Positions 56,744-64,000 of a stretch of 64,000 nt of DNA are shown here, piece by piece (the stretch's first letter is position 1; each line of letters begins with the position of its first letter). The notes beneath the pieces were generated by a model, which had not been told where the DNA came from, ran no database searches, and worked only from the letters and a program-made list of their open reading frames with translations. The position numbers were made by a program, and so were the translations under genes. The stretch lies in the NCBI RefSeq assembly GCF_000212735.1, contig NC_015510.1, positions 2,754,315 through 2,818,314 on the forward strand. The letters run 5' to 3'. Origin of the DNA: Haliscomenobacter hydrossis DSM 1100. Lineage in GTDB: Bacteria > Bacteroidota > Bacteroidia > Chitinophagales > Saprospiraceae.

Positions 56744-58126
56744 TCACCAATTTTCTATAAAAGCTTTTTGGTAAGCCGCGTGGGTATAAAGATTTACTTG
56801 GTAACGCCGGTTGCTACCCGGTGGGATGGCATTTTTGTACAATTTACTCACGGCAAAAAAACCAAACGCATTGGGTTTATATTGGTTCAAGGAACTATTT
56901 TTAACTCTTTTGTCATCGACCCACACCCCATACACATCCGTACTAGCCCATGTATTCAGTTGCTCTTGAGTAGGAGATTTTTTGGCTGGCGGCGGTGGTT
57001 TGGGTACAAAGTTTGGGATGGTTTTTACTTCAGCCTTTTGCACATCGCTCATTGATTTATAAATGTCATTGAGTCGCTTCATGTTAAAATGTTCAAGTCG
57101 GATCCATGCTCCCTTTTTACCCTTTATGGCTTCCATCGTGTCTAAAAATTTTTTGACTCCTTGATTGTATTCGTCCAGCACATCTTGCGAAACTCCGGTT
57201 TGCTGATCGTTTTGCGCCAGTATTTTAGGCACCGCATCTGGTTTGGTTTGTGCTTGTCCTTGGTTACACACCGCCAAAGTCAAGCCCAAAAACAAGGGCA
57301 ATAAAGCCGTCAATTTCCAAAAAAATCTGCGCCGATTGGCCATTTTGGTCATCATAATTAGTCGTTTTTTAGTGATGAGATAATCGAATTGATTGACCAG
57401 CTTGAGCCGCTGGTTTTGCACTATTTTATCGAGCAACAAGTGCTGATAAGTAGGCACATCAAAATCCTGTTTGAGCACCGCTTCATCCGCTAAAAATTCG
57501 TGGTTGAGTTGAATGGCTTTTTTGTATACCCACAAAAAAGGGTTGAACCAGAAAAATACGCGCAACAGCTCCACAAACAACACATCAAAAGTATGGCCCT
57601 GGCGGACATGGGCCAATTCGTGGCTCAAAATGGCCCGCGCCAACTGCTGCTGTTGGTAATCACGTGCATTGATAAAAATAGTGTTGAAAAACGAATGGGC
57701 GGGGCAATCCTCTTCCAGCACCACCACCGGCACACCGGCATACTGCAAACTTCCTCCAATTTTGCTGCGGGTAAAAATGTGGTAGAGGTTGAACAGGTAA
57801 CGCAGCAACATAAATGCAGCTATGAGTCCATAAAAAAGGATGGGCAGCCAGGCCAATGGCAAGCCCATGTTTGGACTTGTAGTTTGTTCAGTCAATTCCG
57901 ACATCTCAGGATTCAATGCCGGAACAAACCCCTCCATTGTCTTCGCTTGAAAGGCCAAGGTACCGGGCAAACTGATGTGAATAAGTGGTGTTGTCAATGA
58001 AAACACCAAAGCAAAAAGCAGGTAAAAGCGCTTGAAATGGTGCATTTTTTCTTGCTCCAGCCAAAGATGATAAATCCCCCAGAGCAATGCCGAGCCAAAA
58101 ATAAACTTAAGGAGGTACCAGATCAT
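56744..58126 (-). CDS. M56 family BlaR1-like antirepressor metallopeptidase
   Basis: A 460-residue membrane zinc peptidase. N-terminal helices (for example FIFGSALLWGIYHLW, FYLLFALVFSLTTPLIH, WLPILFYGLIAAFMLLRYLF) flank the HEXXH motif His169-Glu-Leu-Ala-His173 (SHELAHVRQGHTF), and DVLFVELLRVFFWFNPFLW follows. A further helix (about 265-285) leads to a periplasmic domain ending VWVDDKRVKNSSLNQYKPNAF ... YQVNLYTHAAYQKAF. This C-domain is common in Bacteroidota BlaR1-like proteins and is not a penicillin-binding domain. Its start overlaps the blaI-like stop by 4 bases (ATGA), so translation is coupled. Confidence 0.9.
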   Translation of the reverse strand: MIWYLLKFIFGSALLWGIYHLWLEQEKMHHFKRFYLLFALVFSLTTPLIHISLPGTLAFQAKTMEGFVPALNPEMSELTEQTTSPNMGLPLAWLPILFYGLIAAFMLLRYLFNLYHIFTRSKIGGSLQYAGVPVVVLEEDCPAHSFFNTIFINARDYQQQQLARAILSHELAHVRQGHTFDVLFVELLRVFFWFNPFLWVYKKAIQLNHEFLADEAVLKQDFDVPTYQHLLLDKIVQNQRLKLVNQFDYLITKKRLIMMTKMANRRRFFWKLTALLPLFLGLTLAVCNQGQAQTKPDAVPKILAQNDQQTGVSQDVLDEYNQGVKKFLDTMEAIKGKKGAWIRLEHFNMKRLNDIYKSMSDVQKAEVKTIPNFVPKPPPPAKKSPTQEQLNTWASTDVYGVWVDDKRVKNSSLNQYKPNAFGFFAVSKLYKNAIPPGSNRRYQVNLYTHAAYQKAFIENW

Positions 58127-58494
58127 GACCGTTTCTTTTTGATTTCCTGATCGACCAACTTGCGCAGGTCTTCCAATTCAGCGGCACTCATGTCTGTAGC
58201 GGAAGTAAAAAAGGATGCGAATTGAGTGGTGGAACCTTCGAAAAAGTTGTTGATCATACCCTTGACCTGTTTGGCGAAATAATCATTCTTGCCAATGAGC
58301 GGGTAGTACTCACGGGAGTTGCCGTGGACGGTGTAGCCAACCGCTCCCTTGTCTTGCATCCGTTTCAGTAAGGTTGCTACCGTAGTGCTGGCAGGTTTGG
58401 GATCCGGGAAGGCATCAATCAAGTCTTTCATGTAGGCTTTTTCAAGCTTCCAGAGGTATTCCATCACTTGTTCTTCGGTTTTGCTGAGTTGCAT
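58123..58494 (-). CDS. BlaI/MecI/CopY-family transcriptional repressor
   Basis: A 123-residue winged-helix repressor of normal family length. N-terminal SKTEEQVMEYLWKLEKAYMK, recognition region KPASTTVATLLKRMQDKGAVGYTV, then a helical dimer domain (YFAKQVKGMINNFFEGSTTQFASFF) with the expected protease site region. It is first in the operon with the M56 protease. Three operator palindromes start 3 bases upstream of its ATG. The recognition helix differs from that of the other BlaI-like protein (STTVATLLKRM versus TTSLKLLQIM), in line with different operator sequences. Confidence 0.94.
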   Translation of the reverse strand: MQLSKTEEQVMEYLWKLEKAYMKDLIDAFPDPKPASTTVATLLKRMQDKGAVGYTVHGNSREYYPLIGKNDYFAKQVKGMINNFFEGSTTQFASFFTSATDMSAAELEDLRKLVDQEIKKKRS

Positions 58495-58496
58495 GT

Positions 58497-58550
58497 TCTA
58501 CGAATTTAGACACAAATCTATGTTTGTAGATTTATGTCTACAAATGTAGA
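58497..58550. promoter_or_regulatory. Three phased BlaI-type operators (TCTACA-N2-TGTAGA)
   Basis: TCTACGAATTTAGA (58497-58510), TCTATGTTTGTAGA (58517-58530) and TCTACAAATGTAGA (58537-58550) are 14-base palindromes starting exactly 20 bases apart, i.e. two helical turns, so dimers would stack on one face of the DNA. The third is the best match to the known BlaI/MecI core TACAnATGTA. They lie between the divergent blaI-like and serine hydrolase genes and probably control both. Confidence 0.88.
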
Positions 58551-58603
58551 ATAAAAATTCAAAAGATGCAAGCGCCTAAAAAAAATTACCGTTTATCTTT
58601 GCT

Positions 58604-58667
58604 AGTGCTTGAACCTTATTAATCGAAAGATCAAGTTGAAAGTGTCGATTAATAAGGTTCAAGCACT
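58604..58667. repeat. Perfect 23-bp inverted repeat upstream of the serine hydrolase gene
   Basis: Bases 58604-58626 and 58645-58667 are exact reverse complements with an 18-base loop. The structure starts 54 bases after the last BlaI operator and ends 22 bases before the ATG of the hydrolase, so it would lie in the mRNA leader. It may regulate translation or serve as a transcription attenuator. Confidence 0.88.
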
Positions 58668-58689
58668 TAAAATCAAAACTACTTCACCT

Positions 58690-60009
58690 ATGTCGTTGCC
58701 TAAAAGAATCCTGCGGATTGCCCTTTACTTTGTGGTATTCATCCTCCTTTACAATATTCGTTACTATTACCAGTACGCTAAAATTGGTGCAGCCTACAAT
58801 GCCAAGATGGCTTGCTCCTGTGTGTTTGTCTCCGGCCGCAGTTTGGCTTCGGTGGAAAAGGAAGATTTGTACGCCATTCCTTTTGCCAGCCAAACCGTAG
58901 ACCGTCGGAAACAAACCGTTACGTCTACATTGTTTGGAGTGGTTTCCAAAACTGCCCTGTACCGCCCAGGCTTGGGTTGTACACTACTTAACACGGTAGG
59001 TGCAGCAGAACTTCAGCGGCAAACAGAGCTGGTGGTATTAAGTAAAGGTGCTCAGGAATTGCCAGATTCCACTTTGCCCGCAGCCCAAGGCCAAGCCCTG
59101 GCAAAAACCCTGGATTGGGCTTTTGCCGAAAAGGATCCCAGCCGCCCCGTGCTTACCCGTGCGGTGGTAGTTTTGCACCAAGGGAAAGTTGTAGCCGAGC
59201 GTTACGCACCCGGCATTAACCGCAATACGCCCCTCTTGGGCTGGTCCATGACCAAAAGTGTGACCAACGCCATGATTGGCATTTTGGTGAAAGACGGCAA
59301 ACTTGTGGTAGACGCTCCCGCGCCAATCGACGAATGGAAAGATGACAAGCGCAAGGCGATCAAGCTGGATAATTTATTGCGTATGAACAGTGGCCTACGT
59401 TTTGATGAAAATTACGGCAAGGTCAGTGCGGCCACCAAAATGTTGTTCAAGATACCCAACGCCGGGCAATATGCACTCCGTTTTAAGGCTCGCGCCGAGC
59501 CTGGCCAGGAGTGGTACTATTCCAGCGGCACCAGCAATATTTTGCAAGAGATCATCCGTAGGCAGTTCAACAGTTTGAACGATTACCTGGCCTTTCCACA
59601 CCAGCGTTTGTTCGACAAACTGGGCATGAGCACTGCGGTGATGGAGCCTGATCCAGCGGGCAATTACGTGGGTTCTTCCTTCATGTTTGCCTCAGCGCGG
59701 GATTGGGCCAAGTTTGGGCAGTTGTATTTGCAGGATGGCGCTTGGAATGGCGAGCAGATTTTGCCCCGTGGTTGGGCGGCCTATTCCGCCAAAGAGACGC
59801 CGAATTCGGACGGGCAATACGCGGCACAGTTCTGGATCGGTTACCGCAAAGACGGCATGCCTGCTGACTTGTTCTATGCTGATGGTTTTGAAGGCCAGAG
59901 GGTATTGATTGTGCCTTCCAAAGAACTGGTGGTGGTGCGTTTGGGCTGCACGGGGTACAACAACTTTGAGGACAAGCGCTTTTTTAAGGAGATTTTGGGG
60001 GTGTTTTAG
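58690..60009 (+). CDS. Beta-lactamase-family serine hydrolase (class C fold)
   Basis: A membrane-anchored serine hydrolase of 439 residues. ATG 58690 is chosen; the frame upstream to 58609 merely translates the inverted repeat. One N-terminal helix (8-22, RIALYFVVFILLYN). The beta-lactamase-fold motifs are Ser186-x-x-Lys189 in GWSMTKSVTNAMIG, Tyr277 in EWYYSSGTSNIL, and a C-terminal DGFEGQRVLIVPSKELVVVRLG in place of the KTG box. Such proteins are esterases or D-Ala-D-Ala peptidases as often as lactamases. The divergent BlaI/M56 operon and shared operators suggest it is their target. Confidence 0.88.
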   Translation: MSLPKRILRIALYFVVFILLYNIRYYYQYAKIGAAYNAKMACSCVFVSGRSLASVEKEDLYAIPFASQTVDRRKQTVTSTLFGVVSKTALYRPGLGCTLLNTVGAAELQRQTELVVLSKGAQELPDSTLPAAQGQALAKTLDWAFAEKDPSRPVLTRAVVVLHQGKVVAERYAPGINRNTPLLGWSMTKSVTNAMIGILVKDGKLVVDAPAPIDEWKDDKRKAIKLDNLLRMNSGLRFDENYGKVSAATKMLFKIPNAGQYALRFKARAEPGQEWYYSSGTSNILQEIIRRQFNSLNDYLAFPHQRLFDKLGMSTAVMEPDPAGNYVGSSFMFASARDWAKFGQLYLQDGAWNGEQILPRGWAAYSAKETPNSDGQYAAQFWIGYRKDGMPADLFYADGFEGQRVLIVPSKELVVVRLGCTGYNNFEDKRFFKEILGVF

Positions 60010-60023
60010 GGAATTCGTAGCGC

Positions 60024-60764
60024 TTACTTATTCCAGCGCTTATCCAGTAAATGATAAAACCAGGTTTCAAATCCACGATCCATATTTTGGCGGATTGGCC
60101 AAAAACAAACTTTTAAATCCCCGAAAATTTCTTTAAAAAGGTGCTGGTCAGGGTCTGAAAAAAGTGCAGGTGGGGCTACAACTTCATAGCGAGCACCCTT
60201 CACTACGTCTCTAAAAATGAAAGTATCTTTTCTCGACAATGAATCAATGATCCAATATTTATTGGTGGAGCCAATTTCATTGCCGGATTTCCAAAGGTAA
60301 AATGTGTAAAATTCACTGTAATCCTCTTCATAACTGCAGGAGTACAAATATTCAGGCAATTCTGATTTAAACTTTACCATTCCAGCGATGGAGTAAGTGC
60401 GATTTTCTGAAAAAATATCTTCAAAAGAGATTTGTTTGGGGTTAAGGACTATTCTGATGGCATCTTTACTTGACCTAAGCGCATCAACCGTTACAAATTC
60501 GTGAAGATCGAAGGCCATATAGGTCATTAGTATAAAAAAAGAAATGAATACTCCAATGCGAGCCCTAGTTGTTGTAATTTTTTTAAATGCCTTAAAACAC
60601 AAAATGCTGAGCATGACACCTACAAGATAGGTCAATGGGTAGGTTGCCATTGATGCTGGGCCAATACCTGGAAAAAAATAATGGAGGAACTCTATGAGCA
60701 GAATTGAATGTATGAATATAAAAAAGCTAATGACTTTCAGTGAAACTTGAGGATTAATTTTCAT
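60024..60764 (-). CDS. Hypothetical membrane protein (246 aa)
   Basis: Not recognised. Three hydrophobic segments in the first ~95 residues (VISFFIFIHSILLIEFLHYF, TYLVGVMLSILCFKAF, IGVFISFFILMTYMAF) are followed by a ~150-residue soluble domain with scattered Cys (LYSCSYEEDYSEFYTFYLWK, DLKVCFWPIRQNM). The base composition is more AT-rich than in neighbouring genes, which may mean acquired origin. No close partner: the next - strand gene ends 90 bases upstream. Confidence 0.65.
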   Translation of the reverse strand: MKINPQVSLKVISFFIFIHSILLIEFLHYFFPGIGPASMATYPLTYLVGVMLSILCFKAFKKITTTRARIGVFISFFILMTYMAFDLHEFVTVDALRSSKDAIRIVLNPKQISFEDIFSENRTYSIAGMVKFKSELPEYLYSCSYEEDYSEFYTFYLWKSGNEIGSTNKYWIIDSLSRKDTFIFRDVVKGARYEVVAPPALFSDPDQHLFKEIFGDLKVCFWPIRQNMDRGFETWFYHLLDKRWNK

Positions 60765-60832
60765 GTGGATAAACCGCGGTTAAAGTGAAAAAATCGACTC
60801 AATACTTTTCATTTTTCGTAAAAGTTTAGCAC

Positions 60833-60854
60833 CTCGCCTGCGGCGAGCTTATTT
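60833..60854 (+). terminator. Small hairpin with T tract near the L,D-transpeptidase 3' end
   Basis: CTCGCC (60833-60838) and GGCGAG (60842-60847) form a 6-bp stem, loop TGC, with CTTATTTTT following on the + strand. On the - strand it follows the transpeptidase stop by 8 bases but has no T run, so its direction is uncertain. Confidence 0.4.
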
Positions 60855-61610
60855 TTACATTTTTTCAATCGAATACCGCCCAGTATTCGACTCCACCTCA
60901 TACTTCGGCACCACCTTCTTTTCCACAAAAAAATCATAGGCCTCCGCCAGATTCTCCCAAAAGGGCATCAAGTGCGGCTGGTTGCGTGCCAGCAGATTGA
61001 CCTTGTTTTGCTCCGTCATCCGGCAGGGAAAAATGTGCACCGGAATTTTTTCCTGCCCCGCCGTTTTGGCGTCCAGGGCCAGCAGGTACACCTCGCGGAT
61101 GAACTCGTCGGTGAGGGGAATACAACCCACTGAGCCACAGGCACCGTGTATGTAAATTTCGCCACCCGGTTTTTTGGGGTCGGACAGGATGCGATCAGAC
61201 GCATTCGGGTAGTTGATGCCCATGGAAAGATGATAGCTGCTTTGGGGATTGAACACCTCGATCCAGTACAACCCTTCAGGTACTTGCAGGTCGCCCTCCT
61301 TGCGTTTGGGACCCAGCTCACCCGGCACTTTGCAGATGTGATAGGTTTTAAACCAGCGGAATTGCAAGGAATCCTGCACCCAAACTTCCAGCTGTTGCTC
61401 CGATTTGAAGGCTCGGATAAAAATGGCTGCGCCCGGCTTTAATCCTTTTTGGGTCAACTCTTGTGCCAGTTTTTCACCCACCAATTGACGGGCATTCGCT
61501 ACGCGGTCGCCATCAACGAGGGTATTCGTTGTCTGCTGTTGTTGGCCGCTGCAGTTGAGGTTGTTTAGCATCAAAATGGTCAATATAAGAGGTTGAAGGA
61601 GTTTGGACAT
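60855..61610 (-). CDS. L,D-transpeptidase (YkuD) family lipoprotein
   Basis: A periplasmic lipoprotein of 251 residues that may cross-link peptidoglycan through 3-3 bonds, or attach lipoproteins to it. Lipobox LMLNNLNC (lipidated Cys20). The catalytic motif HxxCGSVGC is EIYIHGACGSVGCIPLTDEF, with His155 and catalytic Cys163; substrate-side VPEGLYWIEVFNP and YHLSMGINYPNASDRI are typical of the family (murein L,D-transpeptidase catalytic domain). Divergent from the SUMF1-type gene. Confidence 0.9.
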   Translation of the reverse strand: MSKLLQPLILTILMLNNLNCSGQQQQTTNTLVDGDRVANARQLVGEKLAQELTQKGLKPGAAIFIRAFKSEQQLEVWVQDSLQFRWFKTYHICKVPGELGPKRKEGDLQVPEGLYWIEVFNPQSSYHLSMGINYPNASDRILSDPKKPGGEIYIHGACGSVGCIPLTDEFIREVYLLALDAKTAGQEKIPVHIFPCRMTEQNKVNLLARNQPHLMPFWENLAEAYDFFVEKKVVPKYEVESNTGRYSIEKM

Positions 61611-61747
61611 GTGGGAATTTTTACCCTCTTTTGGGGGATATTGTAGCTTATTGATTCAAAACCTGCCACGTTTACTAACGATTTGAGGAAAAAAATGGTA
61701 TTTTAACTGCGCCTGTAATCTTTGGCTGTTATTTGCAAATCACCTGC

Positions 61748-63181
61748 ATGATGAAGCGGATCTACATTTTGATGAGCCTACTGTTGGGCGTACTGAGCTA
61801 TATTTCAGCCAGCAACCTGCGCATCAGTGCGGTAAAAATAGAAACGGAAGCTGCCACCACCTTCATTCAATTCACCCTTGCCTGGGAAAACGCCTGGCAC
61901 AACGCCAAAAACCACGATGCAGCCTGGGTTTTTGTCAAATTTAAACCCCAGGATCCCAACTACAACGCCCGGCACTGCTTGCTCAATCTACAAGGTCACC
62001 AAGTGAGGGAAAAAATGCCCGCTACTTTGCTTGATCCAACCATAAGCATGAGCACCGATAAAATTGGGATTTTTGTGTATCCCTCCAAGCCCTACCGAGG
62101 AAATGTGCAATGGACTTTGCGTCTGGCCCTCGATCGCAATTCAATTGGCCTTTCTGAACGTACTCCCGGAGAGTGGAAGGTGTCGGCTATGGAGATGGTT
62201 TATGTGCCTGCTGGAGGCTATTATTTAGGTGACCCCGATACAACTGCTCGACAGGCGGCGGCTTTTTTTAGCAAAACAAACCCTGAAGCGAATAGCCTGT
62301 ACGAGGTGAAAGCCGAAGACCAAGTCATTCCAATAGGCGAAGCGCTTGGACAACTCAACTACCGCCCCAGTGAATCCATCTACCAAGGTGACCGCCAGGG
62401 ACCGATTCCCGCAGAATTCCCCAAGGGCGTTCAGGCTTTTTACATTCAAAAATATGAAATCACCCAAGGTGCGTATGTCACTTTTTTGAACGATTTAGGA
62501 ACCCAGGCTTCGTTCTTTCGCGCCAATTTTGCGGGCAAAGGATATGCCCAATCCCGGGGCAGCATCAGTACAGAAGGTGATCAATATGTGGCCAAAAGTA
62601 CTCAACGCCCCCTCAATTTCGTGAGTTGGGACGACGGCTGTGCTTTTGCCGATTGGGCAGGCTTAAGGCCCATGACTGAATTGGAATTTGAAAAAGCTTG
62701 TCGAGGTCCGGTGATACCCCTTGCCCACGTGTTTCCGTGGGGAACCGACAACAAAAAAGAGCTGGCGCGTTTTGTAGACCTGGATGACGAACTCAAGCTC
62801 AAACCTGGCCTCAGCGAAGCTCAGCTCTCCGATGACAAACGGGCCATTTTTGGTGCCTCCTACTGGTGGGTGATGGACCTGGCGGGCAGCTTATGGGAGC
62901 GCGTGGTCAGTGCAGGCCACCCCAACGGACGTGCCTACCGGGGCTCGCACGGCGATGGTCGCCTGAGCGGATACGGGTACGCCACGAATGCGGATTGGCC
63001 AAAAGGTGATGATGAACGCGGCGGTGGGTATGGCTATCGCGGCGGTGGGTATTATGAACATGGAAAACCCGAAGGAGATTTTAATCCCCATAGCCCCGTT
63101 TCCTGGCGCAACTACGCTGCCTGGGCAGGTGGGCCACGCAGCATTGCTTATGGCTTCCGGTGTGTACGAACAGCTCCGTAG
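61748..63181 (+). CDS. SUMF1/formylglycine-generating-enzyme-family protein (secreted)
   Basis: About 477 residues with signal peptide (MMKRIYILMSLLLGVLSYIS). ATG 61748 or 61751 is preferred to a TTG at 61733. A ~135-residue N-terminal beta domain (FIQFTLAWENAWHNAKNHDA) precedes a FGE-sulfatase (C-type lectin fold) domain starting MEMVYVPAGGYYLGDP, with YEITQGAYVTFLNDLG, RPLNFVSWDDGCAFADWAGLRPMTELEFEKAC, VFPWGTDN, and the C-terminal GGPRSIAYGFRCVRT. I do not see the two catalytic Cys of a true formylglycine-generating enzyme, so a structural or binding role is more likely than catalysis. Confidence 0.88.
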   Translation: MMKRIYILMSLLLGVLSYISASNLRISAVKIETEAATTFIQFTLAWENAWHNAKNHDAAWVFVKFKPQDPNYNARHCLLNLQGHQVREKMPATLLDPTISMSTDKIGIFVYPSKPYRGNVQWTLRLALDRNSIGLSERTPGEWKVSAMEMVYVPAGGYYLGDPDTTARQAAAFFSKTNPEANSLYEVKAEDQVIPIGEALGQLNYRPSESIYQGDRQGPIPAEFPKGVQAFYIQKYEITQGAYVTFLNDLGTQASFFRANFAGKGYAQSRGSISTEGDQYVAKSTQRPLNFVSWDDGCAFADWAGLRPMTELEFEKACRGPVIPLAHVFPWGTDNKKELARFVDLDDELKLKPGLSEAQLSDDKRAIFGASYWWVMDLAGSLWERVVSAGHPNGRAYRGSHGDGRLSGYGYATNADWPKGDDERGGGYGYRGGGYYEHGKPEGDFNPHSPVSWRNYAAWAGGPRSIAYGFRCVRTAP

Positions 63182-63349
63182 CCTGTGTCGGAACCGTACA
63201 CCCGGTGTATCAAAATCGGACAAAATATGCAATTCTGCTGCGCTTAAAAAACTGTCAATCAATCATTTGCTTTTTTGGCATAAAAAATGGGATATAAACT
63301 GAGCGTTGGGCTGACACTTAAGTCTACTGAAAATCAATAAATTGGAACC

Positions 63350-64000
63350 ATGCTGCAAAATTATTTCGCCATTGGCATCCGTAATCTGCTGAAAGATCGG
63401 AGCTACACGCTGCTCAATGTATTGGGGCTTACGGTGAGCATTACCTTTAGTTTGTTGTTGATGGTGTACGTCCATGATGAATTGAGTTATGACCGTTTTC
63501 ACGACAAAGCAGAGCGCATTTACCGCATTAGTTCCCACGTCAAAGAAACGGAAAATGAATTCAATTGGGCCGTAGCGCAAATGCTGGCTGGCGAGACCAT
63601 CAAACGAGAGTATCCGGCAGAAGTGGAAGCTTCCTTGCGCCTCTTGCCCGCCGACCGGGTGGAGTACCGCAATGGTCAAACCCGTTTTTTAGAAGAGAAA
63701 TTTTATTTTTCTGGCGAAAACATCTTCAGCTTCTTTACTTTCCCCTTGCTGGAAGGTGATCCACGTACGGCGCTTAAAGAACCCAATTCTATCGTACTCT
63801 CCCAAACCACGGCGGAGAAATATTTTGGGGAAATCCCCTCCTACCTCGGCAAAACCCTCGACAACAATCGGGGCGAAACCTGGAAAATTACCGGGGTGAT
63901 GAAAGACATTCCGCAAAATTCCCATATCCGTTTTGACGCTTTACAGGCCGACCACGAAATCCGGCAAATCGCTGCTGCGGACGGGGGTAATTGGGGACAA
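63350..64000 (+). CDS. MacB/FtsX-type ABC transporter permease (3' end outside window)
   Basis: The gene runs off the window. The first 217 residues begin MLQNYFAIGIRNLLKDRSYT, the standard opening of Bacteroidota macrolide-export-type permeases, followed by TM1 (LLNVLGLTVSITFSLLLMVYVHDELSYD) and the MacB-like periplasmic domain (RIYRISSHVKETENEFNWAV, SIVLSQTTAEKYFGE, WKITGVMKDIPQNSHIRFDAL). The complete protein is normally about 800 residues. An ATPase gene is not visible here and may lie downstream. It starts 168 bases after the SUMF1-type gene. Confidence 0.9.
   Translation, partial: MLQNYFAIGIRNLLKDRSYTLLNVLGLTVSITFSLLLMVYVHDELSYDRFHDKAERIYRISSHVKETENEFNWAVAQMLAGETIKREYPAEVEASLRLLPADRVEYRNGQTRFLEEKFYFSGENIFSFFTFPLLEGDPRTALKEPNSIVLSQTTAEKYFGEIPSYLGKTLDNNRGETWKITGVMKDIPQNSHIRFDALQADHEIRQIAAADGGNWGQ

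Overview
The window looks like a chromosome segment of a Bacteroidota bacterium, most likely of the Saprospiria type (genus is inference only; a Haliscomenobacter-like organism would fit). The grounds are a SusC/SusD pair, a TonB-dependent receptor with a carboxypeptidase-regulatory N-domain, several proteins with a type IX secretion (T9SS) C-terminal sorting domain, BlaI/M56 pairs, LytS/LytTR signalling proteins, and promoter-like TAnnTTTG boxes. No rRNA, tRNA or CRISPR array was recognised.

Layout. 0-12 kb: the end of an amino-acid permease, a secreted hypothetical protein, a propeller-sensor/class III nucleotide cyclase, divergent from it an HD-hydrolase fused to a Pycsar-effector-like membrane domain, an amidohydrolase, uvrC coupled to a T9SS N-acetylmuramoyl-alanine amidase, and a K+ channel. 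12-21 kb: a second amidohydrolase, TonB, a GH29 fucosidase, a DUF4143 ATPase, and a very large heme/HEAT dehydrogenase lipoprotein. 21-28 kb: a SusC-SusD-lipoprotein uptake operon, an orphan LuxR-type regulator lacking its phosphoacceptor Asp, and a polyphosphate-glucokinase-like ROK protein. 28-37 kb: a PKD-cyclophilin lipoprotein, a LolC/E-like permease, a small XisI/XisH cassette (xisH carries an in-frame amber codon) flanked by near-identical direct repeats and followed by a Uma2 nuclease, then a GMC / PQQ-type dehydrogenase group. 37-43 kb: a macrodomain remnant, about 400 bp of nested giant hairpins, and an 1868-residue T9SS multidomain surface protein. 43-64 kb: an AntA-like antirepressor, LytTR and LytS regulators, two separate BlaI/M56 modules each with three visible operator palindromes, a TonB-dependent receptor, an MHS transporter, an IS982-type insertion sequence, a beta-lactamase-fold hydrolase divergent from the second BlaI, an L,D-transpeptidase, an SUMF1-type lipoprotein-like protein and the start of a MacB/FtsX permease.

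The most striking non-coding signal is a collection of more than a dozen long intergenic hairpins. Many have arms made of short tandem repeats (an 8-base GGGGTTCG-type unit, a GTTGAGAA-type unit, an AAGGACACA-type unit, a GCGGATTAA-type unit). The arm sequences differ between families, yet most of the hairpins sit 0-9 bases beyond, or overlap, a stop codon. Two hairpins with different arms share almost the same 24-base loop. They look like a modular class of operon-end structures that no gene in the window explains.
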